A stretch of 64,000 nt of DNA, taken from the NCBI RefSeq assembly GCF_011602485.2, contig NZ_CP050022.2, positions 1,880,001-1,944,000 of the forward strand, in the 5' to 3' direction. This stretch comes from Bradyrhizobium sp. 1(2017) (GTDB lineage Bacteria > Pseudomonadota > Alphaproteobacteria > Rhizobiales > Xanthobacteraceae). The stretch's first letter is position 1; each line of letters opens with the position of its first letter. A model generated the notes under the pieces. That model was not told the DNA's origin, ran no database searches, and saw only the letters and a list, made by a program, of their open reading frames with translations. Below, piece after piece: positions 33,601 through 44,221 of this stretch. The position numbers and the translations under genes were made by a program.

Positions 33601-34028
33601 AGCGCGTTGCCGGTTGCGAGCTCGCCGAGCTCGAGCTGGTCGGGCAGCATGGCGTATTTCACGGGGCCGAACAGGGCGGCGATTGTGCCGAACAATGCGA
33701 GCGCTGCGAACAGCAGCGGCACCGAATGCAGGAAGAAGCCGGCGGCGGCAAAGCAGGCGGCGAAGATCTCGGCGAATTTGAGCCGCCTAGCGACGACGGA
33801 CTTGACGTATTTGTCGGCGAGCTGGCCGCCCAGCCCGGACAGGATGAAATAGGGGAAGATGAAGACGGCGCCTGCGACCGTCACCAGGGCATCGCCGTGG
33901 CCGGTCGCGGCACTGTAGAGCAGGATGATGACGAGTGCGTTCTTGAGCACGTTGTCATTGAGCGCCGAGAAGAATTGCGCCCAGAACAGCGGCGCGAAAC
34001 GGCGTGACGACATCAAATCCCTGATCAT
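30627..34028 (-). CDS. aas: Bifunctional lysophospholipid transporter / acyltransferase / acyl-ACP synthetase (Aas-type)
   Basis: 1133 residues with three domains. Residues 1 to about 410 are an MFS transporter like LplT (12 membrane segments). Residues about 430-640 are a PlsC-type acyltransferase with the catalytic NHxxxxD motif (APNHVSLIDG, His455). The rest is an AMP-forming acyl-ACP synthetase with LFTSGSEGTPKG near residue 790 and HDTGDI near the end. It flips lysophosphatidylethanolamine inward and reacylates it. In E. coli the transporter and enzyme are separate proteins. ATG 34028 has AGGA upstream; ATG 34013 is an alternative. Confidence 0.93.
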   Translation of the reverse strand: MIRDLMSSRRFAPLFWAQFFSALNDNVLKNALVIILLYSAATGHGDALVTVAGAVFIFPYFILSGLGGQLADKYVKSVVARRLKFAEIFAACFAAAGFFLHSVPLLFAALALFGTIAALFGPVKYAMLPDQLELGELATGNALVEGATFMAILLGTVAGGQFVAGSAHMGWVASAVVALALLSWAFAARIPQTTPSAPDLRVDANPWTSLSLLRTLHADHRLWDGTVIVSWFWLVGAIVLSLLPALVKDVVGGTEGVVTLCLAIFAIGIAIGSLFAASLSHVRPNLALVPIGAIIMGCSGLDLAWAIGVTAKGQDITAAGFATSFAGLRMLIDFVAFAFGGGLFVVPSFAAVQAWSAPSERARIIAAGNVLQAAFMVVGSLFVALLQAAGLHVGWIFLGLGVASFGAVWFVLTKWGKEGVRDFGGLLFRALFRTEVRGLENLPPPGTRMLIAPNHVSLIDGPLLHAVLPIDASFAVDTGISKAWWAKPFLRVVKHYTMDPSKPLAARDLIKLVAAGEPVVIFPEGRITVSGSLMKVYDGTAMIADKADAVVVPVRIEGAQRSHLSYLNSSQIKRSWFPRVTVTILPPVKLPVDPALKGKARRNAAGAALQDVMIDAMVKNAMLDHTLFEALGHAYRDRDTGKVIVEDALGTKLTYRKLILGAQVLSRKLEAGTNAGENVGVLLPNSAGVAVVFMALQNIGRVPAMLNFSAGPVNVLAAMKAAQVKTVLTSKAFIEKGKLDKLMAAISAEARVVYLEDVRASIGIADKIKGLLAGTAPRVAREANDPAVVLFTSGSEGTPKGVVLSHRNILANAAQALARVDANANDKVFNVLPVFHSFGLTGGMMMPLLAGIPIYMYPSPLHYRIVPELIYQTGATILFGTDTFLTGYARSAHAYDFRTLRLVIAGAEAVKDRTRQVFMERYGIRILEGYGVTETAPVLAMNTPMANRPGTVGRLSPLMESRLDPVPGIEEGGRLSVRGPNVMLGYLRAENPGVLEKLAEGWHDTGDIVSIDAAGFITIKGRAKRFAKIAGEMVSLSAVEAIATSLWPQAASVAVSIPDQRKGERIVLLTTEKNAERSAMQGQAKTIGASELTVPATIMVVDKVPLLGTGKTDYVTATTMAREQASSPDREVA

Positions 34029-34389
34029 GACTAATCCTGTTTTGAAAAGGCAGCCTGAGGTTCGTTACGTTGTCTGTGGAGCGTCACGACCGGAAGGATG
34101 GGGAGCGAACGATTGCAGGTGGCGACGCTCGCCGGCCTTGCTTTGCCCCCTCGATCCCTCTGATCCTGTTGGTCTCCAAGCGGTCTCGTTAGGTTCGCAA
34201 ATATCTCGTCGCGGCCACGGTTCGAGTGGGAAGGGGCGCGCCTGGCGGGATATCGCGTGGGGCGATGAGGAAAAGCTGAACTGCATCGCCAAGGCCCGCG
34301 AAATCGGCTGCGAAAGTCGGGAGATGGTAATTCCTTCCTTGCAACCGGATCTTGCATTCGAGCCGATCGGAACGTGCCGGCTGCGCGCC
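34029..34389. other. 361-base stretch with no supported gene
   Basis: Between the Aas start and the end of the small gene at 34390-34656. Open frames cross it on both strands, but none has a ribosome site or protein-like composition. It must hold the aas promoter; no clear promoter or operator was seen. Confidence 0.5.
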
Positions 34390-34656
34390 TCAGGTGAGAT
34401 GGGCGAGGTGGCGAAAGGGCGAGAAGCGGCCGAGCAGGCTGAACCGGCCGCCCTCGTGACGCGCGCGCGCACGGCTCGCCCGCCACATCCGGAAGGTCGC
34501 ACGCCGCTCGGTGAGCACGCCGGCGATGTCGCAGGCATTGGCGATGCGATCGATCGGGGCCATGGCGAACCGCAGCAGGGCCCGGCCAAGGCTGGTCACG
34601 AGCGCGGCGGCGTCATCGACGAAGGTGGAGGCGATATCAACAGCAAGGGTTTGCAT
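34390..34656 (-). CDS. Small protein of unknown function, divergent from the TetR gene
   Basis: 88 residues: MQTLAVDIASTFVDDAAALV, then a positively charged half (RRATFRMWRASRARARHEGG). GGAG lies at a usable distance ahead of ATG 34656. Helical, no membrane segment. The two TGAACAATGTTCA operators sit 23 to 65 bases upstream on the shared promoter, so it is probably a target of the TetR regulator, together with aas further along the same strand. Confidence 0.55.
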   Translation of the reverse strand: MQTLAVDIASTFVDDAAALVTSLGRALLRFAMAPIDRIANACDIAGVLTERRATFRMWRASRARARHEGGRFSLLGRFSPFRHLAHLT

Positions 34657-34678
34657 TTTGCAGGTCTCCGGGTTAATT

Positions 34679-34691
34679 TGAACAATGTTCA
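34679..34691. promoter_or_regulatory. TetR operator 1 (TGAAC-N3-GTTCA)
   Basis: TGAACAATGTTCA, a perfect five-base inverted repeat around AAT. It is in the divergent promoter between the small gene (minus) and the TetR gene (plus). Confidence 0.75.
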
Positions 34692-34692
34692 C

Positions 34693-35343
34693 ATGAGTAG
34701 CTTGAAAATGAACAATGTTCAAGAAGAATCGCTGCGCGAGCAGAAAAAATATCGGCGGCGGCTCCAGATCGTGGAGATTGCCCGCGACATCATCTCAGCT
34801 AAGGGGCTGAGATCATTGAAGGTTCGGGATGTTGCGGAGGCCGCGGGCTGCTCGGTCGGCAGCGTCTATAACGAGTTCGGCGACTTCGACGGTGTGATCC
34901 TGACCGTCAATCGGGAGACGGTTCAGGCCCTCACGGCACAGCTCCGCACCGTTCCTGCCGAGGATCCGGTCCGCCAGCTCTATGGCCTTGCCGCGACCTA
35001 TCTCGACTTCTTTGCTGGACACGCCAATCTGCTGCGCTCGCTGTTCGAGCACCGGATGGAGGACGATCGTCCTTATCCGGACGACATCCTACAGATGGTC
35101 ATGGACGCCTTCGCGCTGATGCACCCACCCCTGGTGCGGCTCCTGCCGGATGCGGATGATGTGAAGATCGCGCTGCTGTCGCGCACGCTGTTCTCCGCGG
35201 TGCATGGAATCATCTCGCTCGGTCTCGAGGAGCGCATGGTGGCCGTGCCGCCGCAGATGCTGCACCAGCAGATCGAGCAGTTTGTCGACGCCCATCTCGC
35301 CGGCCTCGGCATCTTGCCGGTGGCCGCAAGGCCATCTCGATGA
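34693..35343 (+). CDS. TetR-family transcriptional regulator
   Basis: 216 residues. The DNA-binding domain is EIARDIISAKGLRSLKVRDVAEAAGCSVGSVYNEFGDFDGVI near the N-terminus; the rest is the helical ligand domain. Two in-frame ATGs (34693 and 34708) are possible and neither has a clear ribosome site. An operator ends two bases before the first and another begins at the second base of the latter. This placement makes tight autoregulation likely, and a leaderless or nearly leaderless message is possible. Likely targets are itself, the 88-residue gene and perhaps aas, so fatty-acid or membrane stress could be the signal; that is inference. Confidence 0.88.
   Translation: MSSLKMNNVQEESLREQKKYRRRLQIVEIARDIISAKGLRSLKVRDVAEAAGCSVGSVYNEFGDFDGVILTVNRETVQALTAQLRTVPAEDPVRQLYGLAATYLDFFAGHANLLRSLFEHRMEDDRPYPDDILQMVMDAFALMHPPLVRLLPDADDVKIALLSRTLFSAVHGIISLGLEERMVAVPPQMLHQQIEQFVDAHLAGLGILPVAARPSR
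34709..34721. promoter_or_regulatory. TetR operator 2 (TGAAC-N3-GTTCA), overlapping the possible start codon
   Basis: An exact second copy of TGAACAATGTTCA. It is centred 30 bases from the first copy, close to three helical turns, so two dimers would bind the same face. Its first two bases are the T and G of the ATG at 34708. Confidence 0.75.
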
Positions 35344-35559
35344 GGCGCCGCCGCTACCAGGCGTATCGCAGGCTCGCGGTGCCGGAATAGGTGGTGCTAA
35401 TTTGGCCAAGGCACCACAACGGGGCCGTTCCGTGGCCTTGGGCCTCACGCGAAGGCTGCTCCAGACGTCAATTGAGTGCGGCTCGGAGCGCCACTCGACC
35501 TGATCCCGCTTGCGTCCGAGCGGCGCGGTCCTGTGTCCGAAGCGGCTCGCGGGCGGTTA

Positions 35560-36873
35560 TCAGCCGCGTGCCGCGATGGCCTCGCGCGGCCGTGCCGCCA
35601 CGACGACGACGTCCCGTCGCCCGCCATCGACCTGAACCCGGTTACGTCCTTTTTCCTTGGCGCGGTAGCAGGCCGCGTCGGCGCGCCGCATGGCATCCTC
35701 GAGCGTGATGTTGCGGTCTGCGATGCAGGCGACGCCGATGCTGGCGGTCACCGCAAAGCAACGATCGTCCCAGGCGAAATTGAACAGCTCGAACGATCGG
35801 CGCAGCCGCTCGGCGATATCGACGGCGTTCGCGGGCGGGCATTGCGGCAGGATCAGGCCGAACTCGTCGCCGCCAAGCCGGGCCACCAGATCATGCCCAT
35901 GCCGGTCCTGCTGCAGGAGGCGCGAGATCTGGCAGAGCAGGCGGTCGCCGGCGAGGTGGCCGCAGCTGTCGTTGACGCTCTTGAACTGGTCGAGGTCGAG
36001 CAGGATCAATCCCAGCGGCCCCGCCGCGGCACTGTCCAGCTCGCTTTGCAGGCGCGCCTCGAAGGCGCGGCGGTTGGAGAGGCCGGTCAGCCAGTCGTGC
36101 GACGCCTGCCAGGCCAGGCGTTCCTTCTCGGCATGCAATGCGTCTTCGAACGCCTGCCGTTGCTGCACCAACCGTCGTGTATGCCAGATCAGGAGCAGGA
36201 TCAGCGTGACGGCGGTGACGACGTTGATACAGGTCAGCGTCACCTTGATCGCGCGCGAGCCTTCACCGAGGACGGTGGAGAACCTGTTGGCATGCACTGT
36301 GAATTGGGCATTGAGCTCCGAGAGTCGCGACGACAGGAATTGCAGGCGGCCGTCGTCCTGGATGGGGCCGTGCTGCAGCTCTGACCGGATGACTTCGCCG
36401 AACACGCTGAGCTCCAGCAGCATGGGATCGGTGGCGGCCCACTCCCGGATCGCTTCCTGCAGGAAGCTCACGCGGTTGAAGTAGCGAAACAGCCAGATCA
36501 ATCCCGGCACGTCGTCGGGATGGTTGCCGCCTTGCAGGAAGCCGATGCGGGCGGCCTCGACGTCGACCGGATCACCTTCGAGCGCCCACCGCGCGAATTC
36601 GTCGCCGATGGGAACGGCGAGCGAGGATTGATATTGCGCGAACTGGCGTGCCTCGCCCGAATGCAGATAGAGATTGAGGAAATAGACGGCGTTCTTCTGC
36701 GAGCGCGACCACAATGCTTCGCCGGCGACATAGGCGCGGACCGAGGACATCACCTCGAGGCTGAATCCCGCGATTGCCGCCTGGAGCAGGACGACCGTCA
36801 CGAAAGGCAAGACGAGTTTGATGACGTGAAGGAAGTTGTCTCCCTTCGTCGACGACGCTGCTCTGCGAAACAC
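35560..36873 (-). CDS. Membrane-bound diguanylate cyclase (GGDEF)
   Basis: 437 residues. A membrane segment (FLHVIKLVLPFVTVVLLQAAIAGF) leads a periplasmic region of about 160 residues, then a second segment (INVVTAVTLILLLIWH), a short coiled coil and a GGDEF domain with LGGDEFGL around residue 331. It should make cyclic di-GMP. The inhibitory RxxD site five residues ahead of GGDEF reads HGHD, so product inhibition may be weak. The start is GTG 36873 with GGGGA upstream; the frame stays open further up only because it runs into a repeat element. Confidence 0.87.
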   Translation of the reverse strand: MFRRAASSTKGDNFLHVIKLVLPFVTVVLLQAAIAGFSLEVMSSVRAYVAGEALWSRSQKNAVYFLNLYLHSGEARQFAQYQSSLAVPIGDEFARWALEGDPVDVEAARIGFLQGGNHPDDVPGLIWLFRYFNRVSFLQEAIREWAATDPMLLELSVFGEVIRSELQHGPIQDDGRLQFLSSRLSELNAQFTVHANRFSTVLGEGSRAIKVTLTCINVVTAVTLILLLIWHTRRLVQQRQAFEDALHAEKERLAWQASHDWLTGLSNRRAFEARLQSELDSAAAGPLGLILLDLDQFKSVNDSCGHLAGDRLLCQISRLLQQDRHGHDLVARLGGDEFGLILPQCPPANAVDIAERLRRSFELFNFAWDDRCFAVTASIGVACIADRNITLEDAMRRADAACYRAKEKGRNRVQVDGGRRDVVVVAARPREAIAARG

Positions 36874-37072
36874 CCTGCGTTCCCCAAATCGACCAACGAT
36901 CCCAACGGAGCGTTGCGCCTGCAACGCGAAGTAGAGGGGAAGGTTGCCTAACTCGACCTGAAAAGCGCGCAGGACTGCGCCGGACGGTGAAGGTAATGTG
37001 ACGTGGATGCGGACAGATCGCTTCAAATGCCGCTTAAATCGGAGCTGGCGCGGTATCGGCGAACAAAGCCTT

Positions 37073-37157
37073 GTCATTGCGGGCGCAGCGAAGCAATCCA
37101 GACTGCCTCCGCGGAAGCATCCTGGATTGCTTCGTCGCAAGTGCTCCTCGCAATGAC
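37073..37157. repeat. REP-like palindromic repeat, copy 3
   Basis: GTCATTGC (37073-37080) and GCAATGAC (37150-37157) bound the element; inner arms GAAGCAATCCAG and CTGGATTGCTTC also pair. Closest to copy 2 at 20355-20442. Confidence 0.82.
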
Positions 37158-37196
37158 GGCGTAGCGGTGGGTGCGCGCTACACGCTCTCCATTGTC

Positions 37197-37219
37197 ATGC
37201 CCGGGCTTGACCCGGGCAT
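37197..37219. repeat. ATGCCCGGG hairpin repeat
   Basis: ATGCCCGGG (37197-37205), loop CTTGA, CCCGGGCAT (37211-37219): a perfect nine-pair stem. This sequence, with flanking GTC and CCA, is a familiar intergenic repeat of Bradyrhizobium; the frequency is recalled, not counted. Confidence 0.7.
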
Positions 37220-37292
37220 CCACGCCTCTCTTCGCGACGGCGCGCGGACCGCCGGGCAAGCGTTGACCTGATCGAGAGAGTTCGGCTTGCCG

Positions 37293-38597
37293 CTAGACCA
37301 GCACCGGCTTGCGCACGCGGCCGGCGTCGCCGAACACGCGCAGGTAACGCTCGATCTCCGAGGGCAGGCCGGTCGCTTTCTCCGGATTGTCGGAGAGCTT
37401 GACGGCCGGATGTCCGTCGACCGACGAGACCTTGCAGACCAGCGAGATCGGATCGAGATTGAACGAGCCGTCCGGCGCGCAGCCGACGAAGTCGTTGGTG
37501 AGGTTGGTGCCCCAGCCGAAGGAGAGCCGCACGCGGCCGGCGAAGTGGTGATAGGTCTCCTCGATCGAGTCGACGTCCATCGCGTCGGAAAAGACCAGCA
37601 GCTTGTCCCTGGGGTTGCGGCCCTTCTTCTGCCACCAGGCGACGATCTCCTCGCCGGCCTGGATCGGCGGCGCGCTGTCGGGGCGAAAGCCGGTCCAGTC
37701 GGCGACCCATTCCGGCGCATCGCGCAGGAAGGCCTTCGTGCCGAAGGCGTCGGGCAGCGCGATCAGGAGATTGCCGCCATAGGTCTGACGCCACTGGTCG
37801 AGGATGCGGTAAGGCGCCCAGCGCAATTCCTCGTCGTCCCTGGCGAGTGCGGCCGCGACCATCGGCAGCTCATGCGCGTTGGTGCCGATGGCTTCGAGAT
37901 CGTTGTCCATCGCGAGCAGCACGTTGGAAGTGCCGATGAAGGACGGGCCGAGGCCTTCCTTCACTGCCTCCACGCACCAGCGCTGCCAGAGGAAGCCGTG
38001 GCGGCGGCGGGTGCCGAAGTCGGACAGCCGCAAATTCTCCAGCTTGCGCAGCCGCTCCACCTTGGTCCACAGCTTGGCCTTGGCGCGGGCATAGAGCACG
38101 TCGAGCTCGAAACGGCCGCGGCCCTTCATCGCCGCGCGCGAACGCAGCTCGTTGAGGATCGCCAGCGCCGGAATCTCCCACATCGTGGTGTGGGTCCAGG
38201 GGCCGTGGAAATGCAGCTCGTACTGGCCTGAGACCTTGCGCAGCTCGTACTCGGGCAGGCGGAATTCGGCCAGCCAGCGGATGAAGTCCGCCGAGAACAT
38301 GTGGGTCTTGCCGTAGAAGGTATTACCGGCAAGCCAGATCAGCTCCTTCTTGGAGAAGCGGATGGTGCGGGCATGGTCGAGCTGGGCGCGCAGCTCGCCC
38401 TCGTCGATGGTCTCGGCGAGACGTACATGGCGTGAGCGGTTGATGACCGAGAAGGTGACCTGTTGATCCGGGTAATCTTCCCGAATCATCTGTAACATCA
38501 ACAGCTTGTAGAAATCGGTATCAAGCAGGCTGCGGATGATGGGATCCAGCCGCCAGCTGTGATTGTAGGTTCGGCTCGCAATGTCGGTCACTGTCAT
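37293..38597 (-). CDS. pncB: Nicotinate phosphoribosyltransferase PncB
   Basis: 434 residues, the usual length. It converts nicotinate and PRPP, with ATP hydrolysis, to nicotinate mononucleotide in the NAD salvage pathway. Supporting features are [14 protein letters not shown] at the N-terminus, [23 protein letters not shown], the phosphorylated-histidine region GTNAHELPM and [11 protein letters not shown] near the C-terminus. A single gene with no partner nearby; the NicC-like hydroxylase at 3913 also concerns pyridine rings but is 32 kb away. Confidence 0.95.
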   Translation of the reverse strand: MTVTDIASRTYNHSWRLDPIIRSLLDTDFYKLLMLQMIREDYPDQQVTFSVINRSRHVRLAETIDEGELRAQLDHARTIRFSKKELIWLAGNTFYGKTHMFSADFIRWLAEFRLPEYELRKVSGQYELHFHGPWTHTTMWEIPALAILNELRSRAAMKGRGRFELDVLYARAKAKLWTKVERLRKLENLRLSDFGTRRRHGFLWQRWCVEAVKEGLGPSFIGTSNVLLAMDNDLEAIGTNAHELPMVAAALARDDEELRWAPYRILDQWRQTYGGNLLIALPDAFGTKAFLRDAPEWVADWTGFRPDSAPPIQAGEEIVAWWQKKGRNPRDKLLVFSDAMDVDSIEETYHHFAGRVRLSFGWGTNLTNDFVGCAPDGSFNLDPISLVCKVSSVDGHPAVKLSDNPEKATGLPSEIERYLRVFGDAGRVRKPVLV

Positions 38598-38648
38598 GGG
38601 GCGATTTTAGCGTGGCGGCCCTCGCGCAACCAGTGGGTTTGGCGGGAA

Positions 38649-39602
38649 TCAGGTTTTCGCTGCGGGGCCCGTCGCTCGGGCGGCCGCCGTCGCCGCGACG
38701 GTCTCGAGCTGGCTCCTGATCCAGCGATGAGCCGGGTCCTTCTGATAGCGCTGGTGCCAGACCATGAACATCGGCAGCTCGGCCAGCGTTCGCGTGCGGG
38801 ACGCCAGCGGAATCCGCGTTTGCGCGAAGCCGCGCATGACGCCGGACGCGAGCAGGCTCGGCATGCTCGCGAGCATTTGCGAGCCGCGCAGAAATGACGG
38901 CACGCCGGAGAAGCTCGGCACCGAGATCGCGATGTCGCGGTGGAATCCATTGGCGGCCAGCCGGCGGTCGAAGTCGAGCCGCTCGTTGTCGGTATAGACC
39001 ACGGTGATGTGGCGCGCCGCGAGATAGGCGCCGCGGCCGGCCGGAGCGTTGCGCGCCTTGGCGTCGTAATAGCAGACGTAATGATCGCTCAAGAGGCGCT
39101 TCTGCACGATGTCGACGCCGGATGGCGGCAGCGGCGTGATCAGGAGATCGCAGCGGTTTTCACGCAGCATCGCGGGCGAGGGCGACTGCGAGGGGATCAC
39201 GCGCAGATTCAGGCTCTTCACTTGCGCCGCGACATGATCGAAGAACCACGGCAGCAGCAGGTCTCGCTGGAAGTCGTTTGCTGAGATCGTGAGCGAAAGC
39301 TGCGCGCGCGGCGGCTCGAACGTGACGCCCCCGGCAAAGCTTCGCATCTCGTCGATCAGCGCGCGTGCCTTGCCGGCCAGCGCCCGGGCATGGGCCGTCG
39401 CGACGATGCCGCGGCCGGACTTGGCGAACAGCGGATCGCCGGCGATCCGCCGCAGCTTGTTCAAGGCGTGGCTGACCGCGGATTGCGTCAGCCCGAGCCG
39501 CGTCGCCGCCGCCGTCACCGAGCCTTCCTCCAGCACGGCGAGGAACAGTTCGAGGGCGTGGCCGTCGAGGGCCAAATGATCGATTTCCTTCATGCAATTC
39601 AT
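38649..39602 (-). CDS. LysR-family transcriptional regulator divergent from pcaHG
   Basis: 317 residues. The helix-turn-helix is LFLAVLEEGSVTAAATRLGLTQSAVSHALNKLRR; the rest is a typical inducer-binding domain. The N-terminus is of the NahR/NodD-like subgroup and does not resemble PcaQ, the usual LysR activator of protocatechuate genes. Its divergent position and the dyad between the genes make it the likely regulator of pcaHG. Starts at ATG 39602 or ATG 39593, neither with a clear ribosome site. Confidence 0.88.
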   Translation of the reverse strand: MNCMKEIDHLALDGHALELFLAVLEEGSVTAAATRLGLTQSAVSHALNKLRRIAGDPLFAKSGRGIVATAHARALAGKARALIDEMRSFAGGVTFEPPRAQLSLTISANDFQRDLLLPWFFDHVAAQVKSLNLRVIPSQSPSPAMLRENRCDLLITPLPPSGVDIVQKRLLSDHYVCYYDAKARNAPAGRGAYLAARHITVVYTDNERLDFDRRLAANGFHRDIAISVPSFSGVPSFLRGSQMLASMPSLLASGVMRGFAQTRIPLASRTRTLAELPMFMVWHQRYQKDPAHRWIRSQLETVAATAAARATGPAAKT

Positions 39603-39610
39603 TATAATCG

Positions 39611-39633
39611 ATCTATTTATCTTGAGAATAGAT
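39611..39633. promoter_or_regulatory. LysR-type dyad between the regulator and pcaH
   Basis: ATCTATT (39611-39617), nine bases, AATAGAT (39627-39633): a perfect seven-base inverted repeat containing the T-N11-A pattern of LysR sites (T 39616, A 39628). It is ten bases from the regulator start codon and 63 from pcaH. Confidence 0.6.
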
Positions 39634-39635
39634 GA

Positions 39636-40478
<843 letters not shown>

Positions 40479-40481
40479 GCA

Positions 40482-41108
40482 ATGCCGCAGCCGCTCAACT
40501 ACCTCAAGGAAACCGCCTCGCAGACCGCCGGGCCCTACGTTCACATCGGTCTGATCCCGGCGATGGCCGGCTTCGACATCTTCGAGAAGAATTTTTCGAA
40601 CGTTCTGGTGACGCCGGGCACCAAAGGCGAGCGCATTACGCTCGAAGGCCGGGTCTTCGACGGCAGCGGAACGCCGCTGCGCGACGTGTTGCTGGAAATC
40701 TGGCAGGCCAATGCGGCCGGCCGCTACAACCATCCGGCCGACCGCTCGGCGGGTGCGCTGGACCAGGCGTTTCGCGGCTGGGGCCGTGGCGGCTCCGACT
40801 TCGAAAGCGGCCTCGTGACCTTCGAAACCATCAAGCCCGGCGCGATCACCGACAGGACGGGCCGCAAATGCGCGCCCCATGTCAATCTCTGGATCGTGGC
40901 GCGCGGCATCAACATCGGCCTGAATACGCGGCTCTATTTCTCGGATGAAGAGGCGGCCAACGCCGCCGACCCCGTGCTCAACCTGATCGAGCCGCCGGTA
41001 CGCCGCAAGACCCTGGTTGCCACGCGCAGCGAACGCGCCGGCAAGGTGGTGTACTCCTTCAGCATCAATCTCCAGGGGCCGGATGAGACGGTGTTCTTCG
41101 ATGTTTGA
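40482..41108 (+). CDS. pcaG: Protocatechuate 3,4-dioxygenase alpha subunit
   Basis: 208 residues, the standard length. It has the same intradiol fold as PcaH (EGRVFDGSGTPLRDVLLEIWQANAAGRYNHP) but carries no iron: the ligand positions are replaced in KPGAITDRTGRKCAPHVNLWIVARG. It completes the alpha-beta protomer. Other pca genes (pcaB, C, D) are not in the window. Confidence 0.95.
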   Translation: MPQPLNYLKETASQTAGPYVHIGLIPAMAGFDIFEKNFSNVLVTPGTKGERITLEGRVFDGSGTPLRDVLLEIWQANAAGRYNHPADRSAGALDQAFRGWGRGGSDFESGLVTFETIKPGAITDRTGRKCAPHVNLWIVARGINIGLNTRLYFSDEEAANAADPVLNLIEPPVRRKTLVATRSERAGKVVYSFSINLQGPDETVFFDV

Positions 41109-41110
41109 GA

Positions 41111-41127
41111 GGGGCGGCCGCCGCCCC
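41111..41127. terminator. Short GC hairpin between convergent pcaG and the NYN gene
   Basis: GGGGCGG (41111-41117), loop CCG, CCGCCCC (41121-41127): a perfect seven-pair stem two bases after the pcaG stop. No T-run is present. Confidence 0.45.
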
Positions 41128-41131
41128 AGAA

Positions 41132-41740
41132 TCATTCCACCCGGTCGTCGCGATTGATCGCTCCGCGTGGAAGGAATTGCGGTGACTGACGCATCTCGCG
41201 CGTTCCCGGCCGCTCGGCCGGATCGCGGCCCACTTGCGGCTTCAGTTCTGCCAGATCGATGAAGACGTCCGCCTGTCGGCGCAAGTCGTCGGCGATCATG
41301 GGGGGCTGAGTGGAGAGTGTGGAGACGACCGTCACGCGGACACCGCGGCGCTGCAACGCTTCCACCAGCGAACGAAAATCCCCGTCGCCCGAGAACAGCA
41401 CGATCTGATCGACATGCCCGGCGAGCTCCATCGCACTTACGGCGAGGTCGACGTTGATGCTGCCCTTCAATTTGCGGCGGCCGGCCGTGGCGTCGAAGAA
41501 CTCCTTGAGCTTGGTGACGACCGTGTAGCCGTTGTAGTCGAGCCAGTCGATCAGGGGGCGGATCGACGAATATTCCTGATCCTCGACGACGGTCGTGTAG
41601 TAGAAGGCCCGTAGCAGCGTGCCTCTGTTTTGGAATTCACCGAGCAGACGCCTGTAATCGATGTCGAAGCCGAGCGCTTTGGAGGTGGCATAGAGATTGG
41701 AGCCATCGATGAAGAGTGCGATCTTCCCAATCGAAGACAT
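41132..41740 (-). CDS. NYN-domain (LabA/DUF88-like) putative RNase
   Basis: 202 residues. The PIN-like NYN domain is clear: IALFIDGSNLYA at the N-terminus, the acidic middle KGSINVDLAVSAME and VLFSGDGDFRSLVEAL, where the aspartates would hold a metal ion, then RGVRVTVVST. Such proteins are thought to act on RNA. The C-terminal 40 residues are low-complexity and charged. ATG 41740 is preferred to the TTG nine bases upstream. Confidence 0.85.
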   Translation of the reverse strand: MSSIGKIALFIDGSNLYATSKALGFDIDYRRLLGEFQNRGTLLRAFYYTTVVEDQEYSSIRPLIDWLDYNGYTVVTKLKEFFDATAGRRKLKGSINVDLAVSAMELAGHVDQIVLFSGDGDFRSLVEALQRRGVRVTVVSTLSTQPPMIADDLRRQADVFIDLAELKPQVGRDPAERPGTREMRQSPQFLPRGAINRDDRVE

Positions 41741-42061
41741 TATGCTCAAATCCCCAGTTCCGCACGAAACCGGCCGGTCCAGTCGTCAGGGTGCGGTATG
41801 TCGGCGGCCAAACACCGAAGTAGCCGGTGGCTTGCTGAAAAAGCGGCGCAGACGACCGGACAGGTATGGCCGTCTTGCGCCAAGGTTAGGGAGGTCCCAT
41901 GCCACCAGCGCCAGGGCGCCGAATGCCGCCACGCTAAGGCGGTCGTGCTCCCCGCTCAATTGTACGGAGGTAAAGGGACGCTATCCAAAGGATGGGACCC
42001 CATATACGAAGGTAAGTGGCAACGAGGTCTATCGCGGTCTCGCTGCGTGGCTTCCGGCGCG
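41741..42061. other. 321-base gap with no supported gene
   Basis: Between the NYN gene start and the end of the AraC-family gene. Open frames cross it on the plus strand but their translations carry none of the features of a protein family, and no start has a good ribosome site. A decayed gene or an untranslated RNA is possible; nothing specific was recognised. Confidence 0.45.
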
Positions 42062-44190
<2,129 letters not shown>

Positions 44191-44221
44191 GCTAGATGAC
44201 TTTGCCGCGCGCGATGCTGTT

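Larger units (their letters stand above)
36874..37292. other. 419-base gap with repeats between pncB and the GGDEF gene
   Basis: No gene is supported. It holds a GTCATTGCG-type repeat (37073-37157) and an ATGCCCGGG hairpin (37197-37219), and must contain the promoter of the GGDEF gene. Its minus-strand frame is open through the first repeat, but the translation there is repeat-derived. Confidence 0.65.

Noticed and set aside
32130..34007. 625-codon plus-strand frame opposite aas
   Set aside because: Aas has all three domains intact on the minus strand; the plus frame has the composition of a shadow.
34029..34389. Open frames in the region upstream of aas
   Set aside because: No ribosome site, and composition is like translated non-coding DNA; recorded as a gap.
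36874..37140. Longer start for the GGDEF protein (ATG 37140)
   Set aside because: The extra residues translate a REP-like repeat and lack conservation; GTG 36873 has a good ribosome site right before the first membrane segment.
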